64,000 bases of DNA, taken from IMG/VR virus record IMGVR_UViG_3300024261_000009, positions 1 to 64,000 of that record; one strand, written 5' to 3'. Made by a program: the position numbers and the translations under genes. The notes under the pieces are model-generated. The model saw nothing but the letters and a program-made list of their open reading frames with translations. It searched no databases and was not told the DNA's origin. Position 1 is the stretch's first letter, and each line of letters opens with the position of its first letter. Source of the stretch: a virus. Positions 34,200 to 43,839 of the stretch are shown one piece after another.

Positions 34200-35174
34200 A
34201 TGATTGACCAGAATACTGATCCTACTTTTGACCTCTTTAAGAAGATTGTAGAAGAACGTCCTTCTTTGGGAGAACGAGTTAAAACTGCGCAAGTTGGTAG
34301 CGAGGTTAGAAACAGCCTTCCGGATTCTTCTTTTGCGAATCCTTCGGATAGGATCTTTCCCATACATACGCCTGAGGATGCCTTACTATCCATGGCGTAC
34401 GCTACAAAACAGGCGGGTGTCTCTTCTGAGACTTTGAACAAGATAGAAACCGCGATGGATCTCTACGGAGTAGAACTACCCGACCCCGTTGAAGTAAAGC
34501 AGGCTTCCTCTAACGTCAGGTATTTAGTACCAAACCAGAAGTTGTTCCCTATAAAGACTGCCGCGGATATTTCTGGGGCGGAGATAGCTCTCCACAGGAA
34601 CTCAAAAAAGCTTTCGCCAGATAGTATGGCGGTTGCGTCCGTTACGCTTATAAAGCAGGCGGCTTCCTACGGAATGAATGTCTCCAGGAAAACTCTTCAG
34701 GCCGCGGGTTTGATGCAGTGTGACCGGGATAAAGCTGCTGAGTGGATCGAGGCCCGTGCCATGGCTTCGGACACTAGTTCAGAGGCCTACCTCAAGTTAG
34801 CATCTGTGGTCCGGGGCTGCCCGGAAGACTCAACCCGAGAGGACTTGACAAAGATAGCAGGGGCTCTACAAGAGCTTGATTATAACGCAGGACTCACGAG
34901 ACACTATGGTAAGACCCTTCCCAGTCCGCAAGATACAGTCTTCAACTCCAAGGTGGCGATGGGGTCTTCCCTTGAGCTAGCAGGAGTCCCCATCCCCGTG
35001 AATAAGTTACTAGATATCTCCCCGGACATGTACGGAGACATTTTGGGAGAAGATATCGTTTCAGAGATATCTTCTGATGGGGAAGTTGATTTAGAAAACC
35101 TTCTAGCCATACTTCCAACCCTACCTTCAGACCTACAGGAACTCCTAGTCGGTAAACTAGGCCTAGATGGTTAG
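34200..35174 (+). CDS. Helical phage protein of unknown function
   Basis: A 324-residue protein from the ATG at 34200, with GGAAAGG upstream; a TTG 18 bases earlier is also open. It is mostly helical and rich in Ala, Ser and Leu, with repeated phrases such as FPIHTPEDALLS and LFPIKTAADISGA that suggest two related helical units near residues 55-75 and 120-140. There is no enzymatic motif. It is divergent from the VWA operon (48-base gap) and overlaps the next gene by 8 bases. A virion or head-assembly role is possible but unproven. Confidence 0.6.
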   Translation: MIDQNTDPTFDLFKKIVEERPSLGERVKTAQVGSEVRNSLPDSSFANPSDRIFPIHTPEDALLSMAYATKQAGVSSETLNKIETAMDLYGVELPDPVEVKQASSNVRYLVPNQKLFPIKTAADISGAEIALHRNSKKLSPDSMAVASVTLIKQAASYGMNVSRKTLQAAGLMQCDRDKAAEWIEARAMASDTSSEAYLKLASVVRGCPEDSTREDLTKIAGALQELDYNAGLTRHYGKTLPSPQDTVFNSKVAMGSSLELAGVPIPVNKLLDISPDMYGDILGEDIVSEISSDGEVDLENLLAILPTLPSDLQELLVGKLGLDG

Positions 35175-35820
35175 TTTAGACGCTAAGAGACTCCTCACGT
35201 CTACAGATGCTCACGGATTAACTTTAATGGTTGCCTGCGACGTCCTCACGTCTGGAGCTTGCTTTGCTTGGGAGACCGACACCTTGCTTACTTACCTGGA
35301 GTCGGAGAATTGTTTGCCTGATGAAGATAGTAGGGATCGACTGCTAGCAATGCTCGCGATAAGACTAAACCCAGCTCATCTATGGGACGGGTTTGTATTT
35401 TCTAATGTTGCCACGGCTCTTGCGGGCACTGCGTGTTTTCCAGAAATAATGGAGGAGTGCTCTGTTGCTGAGCTGTGCTGGGCCGTAACGGAGCTCCGAG
35501 AAATGTCAAATCAGTATACCCTATCCCACCCCGAGTACGGAGACGAGCCCGCAGTATACGCCGCAGCCGTGTGCTCAAAGAACAGCTTGGTGGTAATACC
35601 CCCCGAGCTTTCCTTCTGCGAACAATCTCTGGGGAGCATGCCCTCGGTGGAGGACCCCGCTTCCCTTAGAGAGAAGGTTATCCAGAAGTTATCCCAGGAT
35701 ATAGAGGTAGATGAGGAGTGTCCAGCTTGCACCCAGGCGATGGTCTTAAGAGAAGCTGGACACTATGTAGAGGTCAATAGGAGTAAGTTACTCTCGGACC
35801 TGGCTTTATTACGCGCGTAG
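35167..35820 (+). CDS. Unknown protein coupled to the helical protein
   Basis: A 217-residue protein overlapping the previous gene by 8 bases. It is helical and acidic, with scattered Cys (including ECPACTQAM near residue 187) but no clear zinc pattern. Its last codons contain the palindrome TACGCGCGTA (35810-35819) and it overlaps the convergent helicase gene by 12 bases. No family is recognised; the pair with 34200 probably acts together. Confidence 0.58.
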   Translation: MVSLDAKRLLTSTDAHGLTLMVACDVLTSGACFAWETDTLLTYLESENCLPDEDSRDRLLAMLAIRLNPAHLWDGFVFSNVATALAGTACFPEIMEECSVAELCWAVTELREMSNQYTLSHPEYGDEPAVYAAAVCSKNSLVVIPPELSFCEQSLGSMPSVEDPASLREKVIQKLSQDIEVDEECPACTQAMVLREAGHYVEVNRSKLLSDLALLRA

Positions 35821-37593
35821 TTTCCACCGTCCCGCGTCCCATTTCCATTTACCCACGAAAGAGTTACCCCAGGCCTGCATAAACCAGGCGGGCAGGTACT
35901 TTGAACTCTTAGAAATAGCTCGAGCGGCGTTCGAGTCTAGTATATAGGTACTGCACCAGTCCTCCTTGTGGCGGCAACCTCTACCGTAGGCCTGAACTAG
36001 TGTTTGAGCCGCCTTTAAGTTGTACCAAGTATCTCCGTCTCTAAGTGCTCTCCGGGCATTAACCTTGCTGTCCCCCAGACTTGCGTAGGGTGTCTTGAGC
36101 AAAACCTGAACCCGAACTCGATCATCGATACCGTTCAGGCCTTCGGTAACGCTAGGTGATACTAACCAAGAATCCTGAGAGGCGAAAAATTTCTCTAACA
36201 GGTGATCCAGATCATCGTCTCTTTCATGCCAGATAAACCTGGCAGCTGCTCCGGGAGACATAAGCTCCTTTAAAGCGGCGGCATTAGAAAAGGAGTGAGT
36301 ATGTATAATCCCCTTGTTTCGTCCGTGTCTCTCAAGGATACCCTCTATAATTTTAGCTGCTTTTGGCAGAGTTTTTTCTAGAGACTTTCTTGACAAGCTT
36401 CCACAAAACTCAGCTATAAGAGGTCTGTTCTCCAGTTCAAAGGTGCTAGGAACGTCCAGAAAGCAAGCTATATCTCTCCCTCTAATCCCGAGGTCTCTTA
36501 AAAACGGGCCTGTGTCCACTGTAGCAGACATTAAGAGAACCCTACCTCCAAAGGAAAACAGGTACTTGTGCGCCAGGGACCCTGCGACTACAGGTTTAAA
36601 AGTCACCCTACCTTTCTCTAAGTAGTACACCCAGTTTTTAGGACTCTCTTTAACGGAGGCTATTAACCACCTAAGGTTGTCTATTAAGCACCCGATTTTT
36701 ATCAACCGGGTTTTGGTGTCATCGGATATCTCTACAGGTTTATCGGCCTCTACAAGAAGGCTGGGATTATCTTCTCTTAGAGATACCAGGGACTTGTCCA
36801 ACCCAGCCCCGGAGCCCTCCACTAGAATACCGAGCTTGCTGAACAAGTACGCGGACTTTCCGATAAGTTTCGGTAAGAGGAGCTCTTCTAGGTACTGACT
36901 CAAGTCGGTAACGGAGGGATCCGTTAAGCTCAGTATTTCTTTTACATGCCATTTCTCTAAATGCTCCCCCAGCCTAATGTTGACGCTAACGAAATCAGAC
37001 ACCCGGCTCTCGACTAGATGAGCCTCGTCAACTATTAAAAGATCTCGCTTATCAAAGGTGCCCGCTAAGTTAGCGTGAGTTAGGAAGCTTGCGTAGTTGT
37101 TAAGACTTAGAGAGGAGTTAACCGCCTCTCTCTTTGCCTGTATGTAGAGGCATTGGTCTCCGTCGTAGCGTTCTTTCGCCCTTGAAGAGCAGTTGTCTCG
37201 TATAAAGGAGAGTCGATCACTTGGAGTCGGTTCTTCGTCTGCTAAGCATCTGGAACAGTCCCTACGAGGGTTACCCCTTTTTACAGCGGTAGTGCAGGAG
37301 TAGTTAGCCTTTCCCCACAGGGAAGAAAGTCCCAAGGACTTGAAGTCCTCTACGTACTGATCCTGTAGGAACCGGTGAGACGCCAAAATGTGAACCTGAC
37401 CGCCAGACTCCCGCACCTTCTGGGCCAAACTAATAGCGACGGCTGATTTTCCGCAGCCTGTAGGCCCTCGAAGGACCATAAATTTTTTTTCTTTTGGTGC
37501 TTCTAGCCCCTCCTCAAGAGCCAGAAGCACGTCCCGTTGGTGAGCGTAAGGTTTCTTACCCTCCAACGGGAAGTGCTCTAGTATACTCTTCAT
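35809..37593 (-). CDS. XPD/DinG-like Fe-S helicase
   Basis: A 594-residue superfamily 2 helicase. Walker A GPTGCGKS is at 43-50 and the DEAH box at 189-192. Between them Cys100, 113, 116, 135 and 148 form the Cys-rich segment that holds a 4Fe-4S cluster in XPD and DinG helicases. Later motifs include LLMSATVD (about 350), VSPSVTEGLNGIDD (about 495) and QAYGRGCRH (about 560). This family unwinds DNA with 5'-3' polarity. A role in phage replication or recombination is likely. It follows the MoxR gene by 10 bases. Confidence 0.86.
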   Translation of the reverse strand: MKSILEHFPLEGKKPYAHQRDVLLALEEGLEAPKEKKFMVLRGPTGCGKSAVAISLAQKVRESGGQVHILASHRFLQDQYVEDFKSLGLSSLWGKANYSCTTAVKRGNPRRDCSRCLADEEPTPSDRLSFIRDNCSSRAKERYDGDQCLYIQAKREAVNSSLSLNNYASFLTHANLAGTFDKRDLLIVDEAHLVESRVSDFVSVNIRLGEHLEKWHVKEILSLTDPSVTDLSQYLEELLLPKLIGKSAYLFSKLGILVEGSGAGLDKSLVSLREDNPSLLVEADKPVEISDDTKTRLIKIGCLIDNLRWLIASVKESPKNWVYYLEKGRVTFKPVVAGSLAHKYLFSFGGRVLLMSATVDTGPFLRDLGIRGRDIACFLDVPSTFELENRPLIAEFCGSLSRKSLEKTLPKAAKIIEGILERHGRNKGIIHTHSFSNAAALKELMSPGAAARFIWHERDDDLDHLLEKFFASQDSWLVSPSVTEGLNGIDDRVRVQVLLKTPYASLGDSKVNARRALRDGDTWYNLKAAQTLVQAYGRGCRHKEDWCSTYILDSNAARAISKSSKYLPAWFMQAWGNSFVGKWKWDAGRWKLRA

Positions 37594-37603
37594 ATAGTCT
37601 CTC

Positions 37604-38806
37604 CTAGAGACCTATTTCAGACTCCACAGCCTCCAGGGTCTGGCTTTGGTTCTTAATAGCCTCTATATAGTCTGGCGTTGTAGCCAGCCTTTTATTTAGT
37701 AACCGAAGATACTGTCGGTCTTCCTGAGACCCACAGGCTTGGTGAAACTCAGAGAACAGTTGTCCTCGAATTTGGTCTGGTAGATCCAGGCAGAATTTAC
37801 CTAGATTAGCGGCCAAACTCTTGCTTGGGTTGGGTTTATTGCTAACCATGACGCGGGCGATGTTTCCCACTAAGGTGGTCACCTTGTCTACCCCACCTTC
37901 CTCCAAAGCTAACTTAACTCTTTTTGGAAGATCTTCCTTGGAGCAATAATCTTCGATTATTTCCCGAGGCCCGATAACCATCTCCCTGTGCCGGATAAAG
38001 TCGAATAGACTATCGGTCATTCCCTGACCTATTAGGGACACCATGACAGTGTCTATTTCCGACAGGCTATCCCTAACTGCGCCTATTTCGCAATCAGTAT
38101 GCTGCATAAGAATACTTACGTCCTCCCACGCGGCAGGGTTTGAGTAAACTTGCTCAGCAGCTCGAGCGGCCGTGTCCAGCAAGTGGTTAGGATTAGTCTC
38201 GATATAGTCCACCACTATCGGGTGAAACTCATTCTCCCGAGCGTATTCAAGCCAAGCCCTGCTGTCTTCTCTAACACATAACCACTTGACCCTGCGTCGA
38301 AATGCGTGGTCAGTTTCCAGCTCATTGACTGAGTAGTCCCCACCACTTGGGTTCTGAGCGATTGCTATGTGCCACCCGTCAGGCAGCTTGAAGCTGCCCG
38401 TTCCACGTTGATCCATGAACGCGAATACCGCCGCAGCGGTGGGAGCGGAGGCTCTGTTAACCTCCTCGAAAACCAAGATGCCCTTGTCATGTTTCTTGGT
38501 CATCTCATGGAGACGAATGTCGATCAGGTTTTCGTAGTAGTTACCGTTCTCGGATCTCCAGGGAAGACCTGCGATATCCTCGGGGGGGACCACCTGGGAG
38601 TAGTAGTCAAGGTACCCCCAGCTGTTCTCCTCACAGATCTGCTTGTAAAGCTGGGTTTTGCCTATCCCAGCCTCACCGACTAAGCAGGGAACCTTATCAA
38701 TAGCAAATAGCTGTAGAACAGCCTTCTTTGCCTGCGGTAAACTCTTGATTCCCACGCCGAGTTTTTCCCAGAACTTGTTAACTGAGTCGCCATTTAAGTT
38801 AGACAT
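37604..38806 (-). CDS. MoxR-type AAA+ ATPase
   Basis: A 400-residue AAA+ protein. Walker A is GEAGIGKT (44-51), Walker B ILVFEEVNRA (about 109-118), sensor 1 IAIAQNP (about 148) and an arginine-finger region follows near FRRRVKW. This is the MoxR subgroup, which works with VWA-domain proteins; a VWA partner is encoded at 32730. The C-terminal 200 residues are helical without a known domain. AGAGAGGAA lies before the ATG. Confidence 0.85.
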   Translation of the reverse strand: MSNLNGDSVNKFWEKLGVGIKSLPQAKKAVLQLFAIDKVPCLVGEAGIGKTQLYKQICEENSWGYLDYYSQVVPPEDIAGLPWRSENGNYYENLIDIRLHEMTKKHDKGILVFEEVNRASAPTAAAVFAFMDQRGTGSFKLPDGWHIAIAQNPSGGDYSVNELETDHAFRRRVKWLCVREDSRAWLEYARENEFHPIVVDYIETNPNHLLDTAARAAEQVYSNPAAWEDVSILMQHTDCEIGAVRDSLSEIDTVMVSLIGQGMTDSLFDFIRHREMVIGPREIIEDYCSKEDLPKRVKLALEEGGVDKVTTLVGNIARVMVSNKPNPSKSLAANLGKFCLDLPDQIRGQLFSEFHQACGSQEDRQYLRLLNKRLATTPDYIEAIKNQSQTLEAVESEIGL

Positions 38807-38827
38807 TTATTTATTCCTCTCTTGGAG

Positions 38828-38983
38828 TTAGAATATAGAACCGATTACTTTGAAAAATAGCCAAGCTATTTGACCCAGTATCGCGGAAACAACCAGGGGA
38901 AACTCGGACCCCATAGTTAGGATTAAAAGTAGTATGGAACCGAAGATAACGTCCCATGGCCAATGATTATCTGATGAAAACAC
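38828..38983 (-). CDS. Possible small two-span membrane protein overlapping terL
   Basis: A 51-residue frame starting at GTG, with GAGGAG eight bases upstream. It has two hydrophobic segments (DVIFGSILLLILTMG and PLVVSAILGQIAWLFFKVIG). It ends 21 bases before the MoxR start, in the same direction, so it could head that operon. Its first 28 bases lie over the first codons of the terminase on the opposite strand. The good ribosome site and hydrophobic pattern support it; its small size leaves real doubt. Confidence 0.4.
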   Translation of the reverse strand: MFSSDNHWPWDVIFGSILLLILTMGSEFPLVVSAILGQIAWLFFKVIGSIF

Positions 38984-40584
38984 CTAAAGTCTCCTCGGAG
39001 AAGGGGGAGGATATCCCTCTTGACAGAAAGACTCTGGCGTCCAAATTGTTTCGTTTGGATGGAAAAGATTTTTCCCTAGCGAACTACCCTATGTATGACG
39101 CTATATACAAGGGCACGTGGAAGTCCACACTACTTAAGTGTGGGCGTCAGGTGGGTAAGAGCGTATCAGCAGCTAACTTTACTATTGCAGATAGCATAGC
39201 GATACCCTACTTCAAGACTTTGTACGTTTCGCCAACGTTAAAACAAACGAGTGGGTTCTCGAACACCAGAATCGCTAAAATCATGCGTCACTCGCCTCTA
39301 GTTAAGCATAATTTTATGGGCGACTCCCAGACGGATAATGTTTTCTTAAAGATATTGTCAAACGGAAGTGAAATGATATTCACCTACGCTTTTGATAACC
39401 CCGATAGAGCTCGAGGTTACACCGCGGACCGAGTTCATTACGACGAGGTCCAGGATATACTATATGACGAGGTGGTACCCGTCATTAACGAGTGCATGGC
39501 CAATTCTGACTATGCATACGTTGGTTACACAGGAACTCCTAAGACCATGGAAAACACCATTGAGTATATATGGCAGAATTCCACACAGTCGGAGTGGTGT
39601 ATTAAATGTGATTCTTGCGGGTCTTACTCCTTTTATATTGATGATAAGGGGCTCGGTAAGAAGGGGCTGGAGTGCATAAAATGCAGGAGCCAAGTTAATC
39701 CCAGAAACGGAACTTGGGTTGACATGAATCCCGTTCCTAAAGATACGGATCCGGCTGACCCCGCGTTCTACAGAACTAAGGGGTTTCACATACCCCAGTT
39801 AATACTTCCACTTAATAGTGAGTACCCCGATAGGTGGGCGCGCATACTAGATAAACACGACACCTACAGCCAAAACAAGTTTAAGAATGAGGTTCTAGGT
39901 GTATCTGACTCCATAGGAGCCCGGTTAATATCCCTAGAGGAGCTACATTCCTTCTGTACCCCACATTCTTTTGACTGGGCTCCTACCAAGCCTGTGGGGG
40001 TGGATACTCCTATCGTTGTAGGAGGGGTTGACTGGTCGGGCGGAGGATCCGCGGGTAAGTCTCGTACTGTAGGATGGATCTACGGAGTCCGTGGAGACAA
40101 GCTGAAAACCTTATGGTACAGAATTTACGATGTGGCAAACCCTGTTGATACCGTAGACGAGTTGGCCCGTGTGTTCAGTCTCTTTAATGTCTCCCTCGTT
40201 TTCGGAGATGCTGGGGAGGGGGCTTTAGCTAACAGTGTGCTCAGAAAGAAGCTAGGGGATACTAGGGTATTCCAGGTTCAGTACTCAGGGACGTCCTCCA
40301 GGGCTCCTATATACTGGAATAACCAGGACCGCTACATGGCGGACCGAACAGCGTGTATAGACAACTTTTTATTTGATGTGAAGAGCGGGAAGGTTACCTA
40401 CCCTACAGAGAAAATATCTAAGTTCGCTTTTAGTGACATGTTAAATGTCTTCGAAGAAGTAACCGTGACGGGAAGAAAGGTGTGGAAACACCCTCCAGGC
40501 CTTCCTGACGACGCTCTCCACGCCCAGGTATTCGCTTGGATTGCCGCCAGGGTTACTACTAAGAATCTCAAGTTCTACGCTTAA
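38956..40584 (+). CDS. terL: Terminase large subunit with zinc-ribbon insertion
   Basis: A 542-residue packaging ATPase-nuclease. Walker A GRQVGKS is at 63-69 and Walker B VHYDE ends at residue 164. A Cys insertion follows the ATPase domain: Cys215, 218, 221 with Cys240 and 243 (CIKCDSC ... CIKC), a likely zinc ribbon. The RNase H-like nuclease has Asp358 (GGVDWSGG), Asp417 (VFGDAG) and a late PDDALHA pair near 520. TerL cuts genomic concatemers and pumps DNA through the portal. No small terminase subunit is seen nearby. The ATG at 38956 has only a weak ribosome site; 38974 is an alternative. Confidence 0.9.
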   Translation: MANDYLMKTPKVSSEKGEDIPLDRKTLASKLFRLDGKDFSLANYPMYDAIYKGTWKSTLLKCGRQVGKSVSAANFTIADSIAIPYFKTLYVSPTLKQTSGFSNTRIAKIMRHSPLVKHNFMGDSQTDNVFLKILSNGSEMIFTYAFDNPDRARGYTADRVHYDEVQDILYDEVVPVINECMANSDYAYVGYTGTPKTMENTIEYIWQNSTQSEWCIKCDSCGSYSFYIDDKGLGKKGLECIKCRSQVNPRNGTWVDMNPVPKDTDPADPAFYRTKGFHIPQLILPLNSEYPDRWARILDKHDTYSQNKFKNEVLGVSDSIGARLISLEELHSFCTPHSFDWAPTKPVGVDTPIVVGGVDWSGGGSAGKSRTVGWIYGVRGDKLKTLWYRIYDVANPVDTVDELARVFSLFNVSLVFGDAGEGALANSVLRKKLGDTRVFQVQYSGTSSRAPIYWNNQDRYMADRTACIDNFLFDVKSGKVTYPTEKISKFAFSDMLNVFEEVTVTGRKVWKHPPGLPDDALHAQVFAWIAARVTTKNLKFYA

Positions 40585-40767
40585 TACGAATTTTGTTGGA
40601 TCAGAGAACTCGAGCTCGGATCTAACCTATATTCGGGGCCCGGACGAGGCGAAGCCGAAGTCGCCTTACGGGCCCCAGTACTACTAAGGGAAAGTTACTT
40701 TCCCGGTATGGGAGTTAAAGCTATTAAGCACTTACTTATACCATAATAACGTATGTTATTACGGTCT
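40585..40767. other. Hairpin cluster between converging terL and DNA polymerase genes
   Basis: Three strong hairpins in 130 bases: GGGGCCCG 40635-40642 with CGGGCCCC 40669-40676, enclosing AGGCGA/TCGCCT; GGGAAAG-TTA-CTTTCCC at 40688-40704; and TAATAAC-GTAT-GTTATTA at 40744-40761. None is followed by a clean T-run, so they may be bidirectional transcript-end structures or part of another small RNA. A promoter-like GCACTTACTTATACC (40728-40742) points rightward into antisense of the polymerase gene. Confidence 0.5.
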
Positions 40768-43700
40768 CTAAAAGTCTTCCGTTTCCCCGTAAGACACTCC
40801 CACTAAGACATCGTAGGGCATGGGAACTATTATGTCCGGAAACTCTTTTTCTATATGCTGTGTTATGGACCTTTCCAGGAAGGAGCTTAAGTTGTCTAGC
40901 TCGCTCTCAGGGAACTCTGCGCAAATAGAGTCGTGAACAGTTAGCAGAAGCCTCCCTCTAATCTCGGGTAGCATTGTTGATATGTTCTTTAAACAGGACA
41001 TAACTATGTCGCTACAGTAGGACTGAACCAGGAAGTTAACTCCCTGTCTCTGGTTCTTGTTCCTAATTGATCGGTCCATATTTACCATGGGGAATCTTCT
41101 AACCCTGCCGTAGGGAGTAGACACCCTTTTATTAAGCATAATTTCCTTATGAGTCTCGTTTATGTACTCTCTTATTTTCGGAAACCTAGTCATTAGTTTG
41201 TCTATTATTTCTTGGGCCCACTGCTCCTCGAAGCCCATCCTGTCATGTAGTCCTTGAGCAGTGATCCCGTACAATGTGCCAAACACCACCTGCTTGGTCT
41301 CCTTGCGAAGTTTTACGAAGTTAGAGCCCGCTACCTTTCTTCCCTCGTTAACCTCCTCGTAAGAGTATCCGTGGATCTCTGCGGTCATCCAGGAGTGAAC
41401 ATCCAACCCGTCCCTAAGAGCACGTATCAAGCCTTCGTCTGGTGCGAATCTTGTCAAGACGCGCACCTCCGCGCCTGCAAAGTCGAAGTCTACCCAGATG
41501 AGCCTATCTTCCCTAGTCCAACCGTACTTACTGGCCAGACCTACGTTGTAAGCACTGCCCCACCAAGATTCCTTGTGGACGGGTGCGGGAATGAACAGCT
41601 TCTTTATACTCCTCTTTCCTTTTCTACTAGCCACGCTTGGAGGAGTGTTCTGTAGGTTGGGCGAAGAACTAGAGCTTCTCCCTGTCGCTGTTCCGTTTAA
41701 GTGTATAGACCCGTGTATCCTACCGTCTTCCGCGGACAGAGTTTTTAGTCGGTCAACGTATGTTGATTTAGCCTTGGAGACCTTCCGCAGCTCTACTATT
41801 TTTCCGGCTATCTCATAACCCTCTTCGGAGTATTCCTTAAGGACGTCCGCGGTCATCGAAGCCTGGCCCGTAGCGGTTTCCTTTTTTCGTGGCAAACCAT
41901 AGCCCCCGATAAGTACGTCCCCTAGAAACCGAGGGTTGTTTATAACCATGTCCTCCTTGGGTATCCCTAAGTCTTTATTTATCTGAGTCTTTATCTCTTC
42001 TTCGAGAACCAGGGACTCTTCCTGGAGATCCTCTGCTAGGGAAGTGGCGTACTCCTGGTCGAGATAAACTCCTTCAGACTGCATATCCGCAAGGACTTCT
42101 GTTAGGGGTAGGTAGTGCCTGTCCATAAGAGATATGAGATTATGTCTCCCAGTAATCTCCCTCCGCGTAGGATCTTCCTTATAAGCTCTTACCCTCTGCA
42201 TAACGGAGATGGACCTAGTTATGTCCGCATCTATCGCGGCGTACAGGCTTAGTAAATCTACATCCAAGTCCTCGTAGGTGGTCTGCTCTCCTTCTAAGGC
42301 CTGAGAAGATTTAACCTCCATTTTAGCCTCCTTCTCGTAGACCTTGGCCTCCTTCTTCAGGTGCCTAAGCCTCTTCCTGTAAGATTTTAACCATTGGTCG
42401 ATACCATTACGAAGCTCTCGTAGGTTGCTTAAGTTTACCTTTTGTTCCGGGGTTTTATTCTTCTCCTTAGTCAACTCTGATACTGACTTTTTAACCCGGT
42501 CCAGTTCTACCTTTCCGAGGCGAGCGACCTCTCCTTCTGAGGATCCCCTAGGGTATGAGAAAGAGGGCTCCCCTAGTTCGGAAGAGCTAGCTATAAATAC
42601 GGGGTCAACACTACTGGACAGATCCCCGAGTATCTTCTCGTTAGCCAGGGCGTTAAACCCCTCTTTTATGGACTCCTCGTACCCCGCGTACTCAGGTAGG
42701 TAGTTGGTAACTACGCTTTTAAGACTGTAAAAACCCTTACTATCTTCATTTATCATGTGCTCGCCCAGGAGCCCGTCCCACCGAGTATTATTGACACCGC
42801 TTTTTAGCAGTATGGTCTCGTAAGAGACTCCCACCACTCTCTCCAAATTATCCCGATACTGGTCGCTCGTACAAAGATCCCTGAGTTTCGGCATTAGAGC
42901 GTATTTAAACATCTGGTAGTCGTACTTCCAATTCCACCACCCTTTGGGGTGCCTGGACATCGTCATCTTTAGGACGTGCGGAAGAGCTTTTCGCCAGTCG
43001 TATTCTGCTTCTCGGTGGTTTAGCAGTATGGCGCACGCTTTCTTCTCCGCTACGCTGGCGGACACCATTATAATCTTGGCTTCCTGACTCCAAGGTTTCA
43101 GAGTGTTGGTTTCCGTGTCTAAAGCCATTAGAGTATTCCCTATACTCTTTCCGGGGAGAGAGTATGAAGAGTACGCGTCACAGACCGATTCCACTTCTTC
43201 TAGCGTTTTCGGGAGGTCATACCTCTCCCGGAGATGTTCTGGGTCCACAGACTCTAGATTGTCTTTGGCCGCCGCCTCCATAAATGCGGTTCTCATATCA
43301 GACTTAAACATCTCGTAGAGCCCCGCGCTGTCCTTAACCAGCTGTATGGGGGATATAGTCGGGATAACCGTGAAGGAACTCCCGCCAATACTAGCGGACA
43401 TAGCTTGACCCCTTATCTTACGGACACTGCCCGCTATGCCCAATGACTTTATGGGCGCGGATCCCATAGCAAATATAATCTTTGGAGATGCCTTTAAGAT
43501 GCTTCCGTGGGTCATACTTCTAGCGCAGTGAGATATTATCTCCTTATCTAAGGCTCCTGCAGAGCAGTGGACCGCGTACATTAGACGCTTGCCCTTGCTC
43601 ACTGCCTGGATAGGTCCCATCCGGTTAGTATACCGGGGGTCTCTTTTTTCTTCAGAAACTAGATCCTCAATGGCCCCTCGAACGATCCTTCCGGACCGGT

Positions 43701-43839
43701 CGGTAAAGAATCCTCCCCACCCCGGAGGAGAACCTCCCAGGATTAATATTGAGCAAGGGGAAGCCCCTTGACTTAGTTCCATGTTTTCTGATCCATACTC
43801 CCTACATCCAATGCAGGAGCTTGGTTTTATAACTCTCAT
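40768..43839 (-). CDS. Family A DNA polymerase with N-terminal UDG-like domain
   Basis: A 1023-residue replicative polymerase. Residues about 1-190 resemble a uracil-DNA glycosylase of family 4/5 type (CIGC near the start, LILGGSPPGWGGFFTDRSG, then IIFAMGSAP). A 3'-5' exonuclease follows with MALDTET (about 241), NWKYDYQMF and YAAIDADI. Polymerase motifs are VDFDFAGAEVRV (motif A, about 780), RKETKQVVFGTLYG (motif B, about 846) and TVHDSI (motif C, about 968), where the usual HDE reads HDS. UDG-PolA fusions are known in some large phages such as SPO1-like ones. The start overlaps the primase-helicase by 4 bases. Confidence 0.9.
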   Translation of the reverse strand: MRVIKPSSCIGCREYGSENMELSQGASPCSILILGGSPPGWGGFFTDRSGRIVRGAIEDLVSEEKRDPRYTNRMGPIQAVSKGKRLMYAVHCSAGALDKEIISHCARSMTHGSILKASPKIIFAMGSAPIKSLGIAGSVRKIRGQAMSASIGGSSFTVIPTISPIQLVKDSAGLYEMFKSDMRTAFMEAAAKDNLESVDPEHLRERYDLPKTLEEVESVCDAYSSYSLPGKSIGNTLMALDTETNTLKPWSQEAKIIMVSASVAEKKACAILLNHREAEYDWRKALPHVLKMTMSRHPKGWWNWKYDYQMFKYALMPKLRDLCTSDQYRDNLERVVGVSYETILLKSGVNNTRWDGLLGEHMINEDSKGFYSLKSVVTNYLPEYAGYEESIKEGFNALANEKILGDLSSSVDPVFIASSSELGEPSFSYPRGSSEGEVARLGKVELDRVKKSVSELTKEKNKTPEQKVNLSNLRELRNGIDQWLKSYRKRLRHLKKEAKVYEKEAKMEVKSSQALEGEQTTYEDLDVDLLSLYAAIDADITRSISVMQRVRAYKEDPTRREITGRHNLISLMDRHYLPLTEVLADMQSEGVYLDQEYATSLAEDLQEESLVLEEEIKTQINKDLGIPKEDMVINNPRFLGDVLIGGYGLPRKKETATGQASMTADVLKEYSEEGYEIAGKIVELRKVSKAKSTYVDRLKTLSAEDGRIHGSIHLNGTATGRSSSSSPNLQNTPPSVASRKGKRSIKKLFIPAPVHKESWWGSAYNVGLASKYGWTREDRLIWVDFDFAGAEVRVLTRFAPDEGLIRALRDGLDVHSWMTAEIHGYSYEEVNEGRKVAGSNFVKLRKETKQVVFGTLYGITAQGLHDRMGFEEQWAQEIIDKLMTRFPKIREYINETHKEIMLNKRVSTPYGRVRRFPMVNMDRSIRNKNQRQGVNFLVQSYCSDIVMSCLKNISTMLPEIRGRLLLTVHDSICAEFPESELDNLSSFLERSITQHIEKEFPDIIVPMPYDVLVGVSYGETEDF

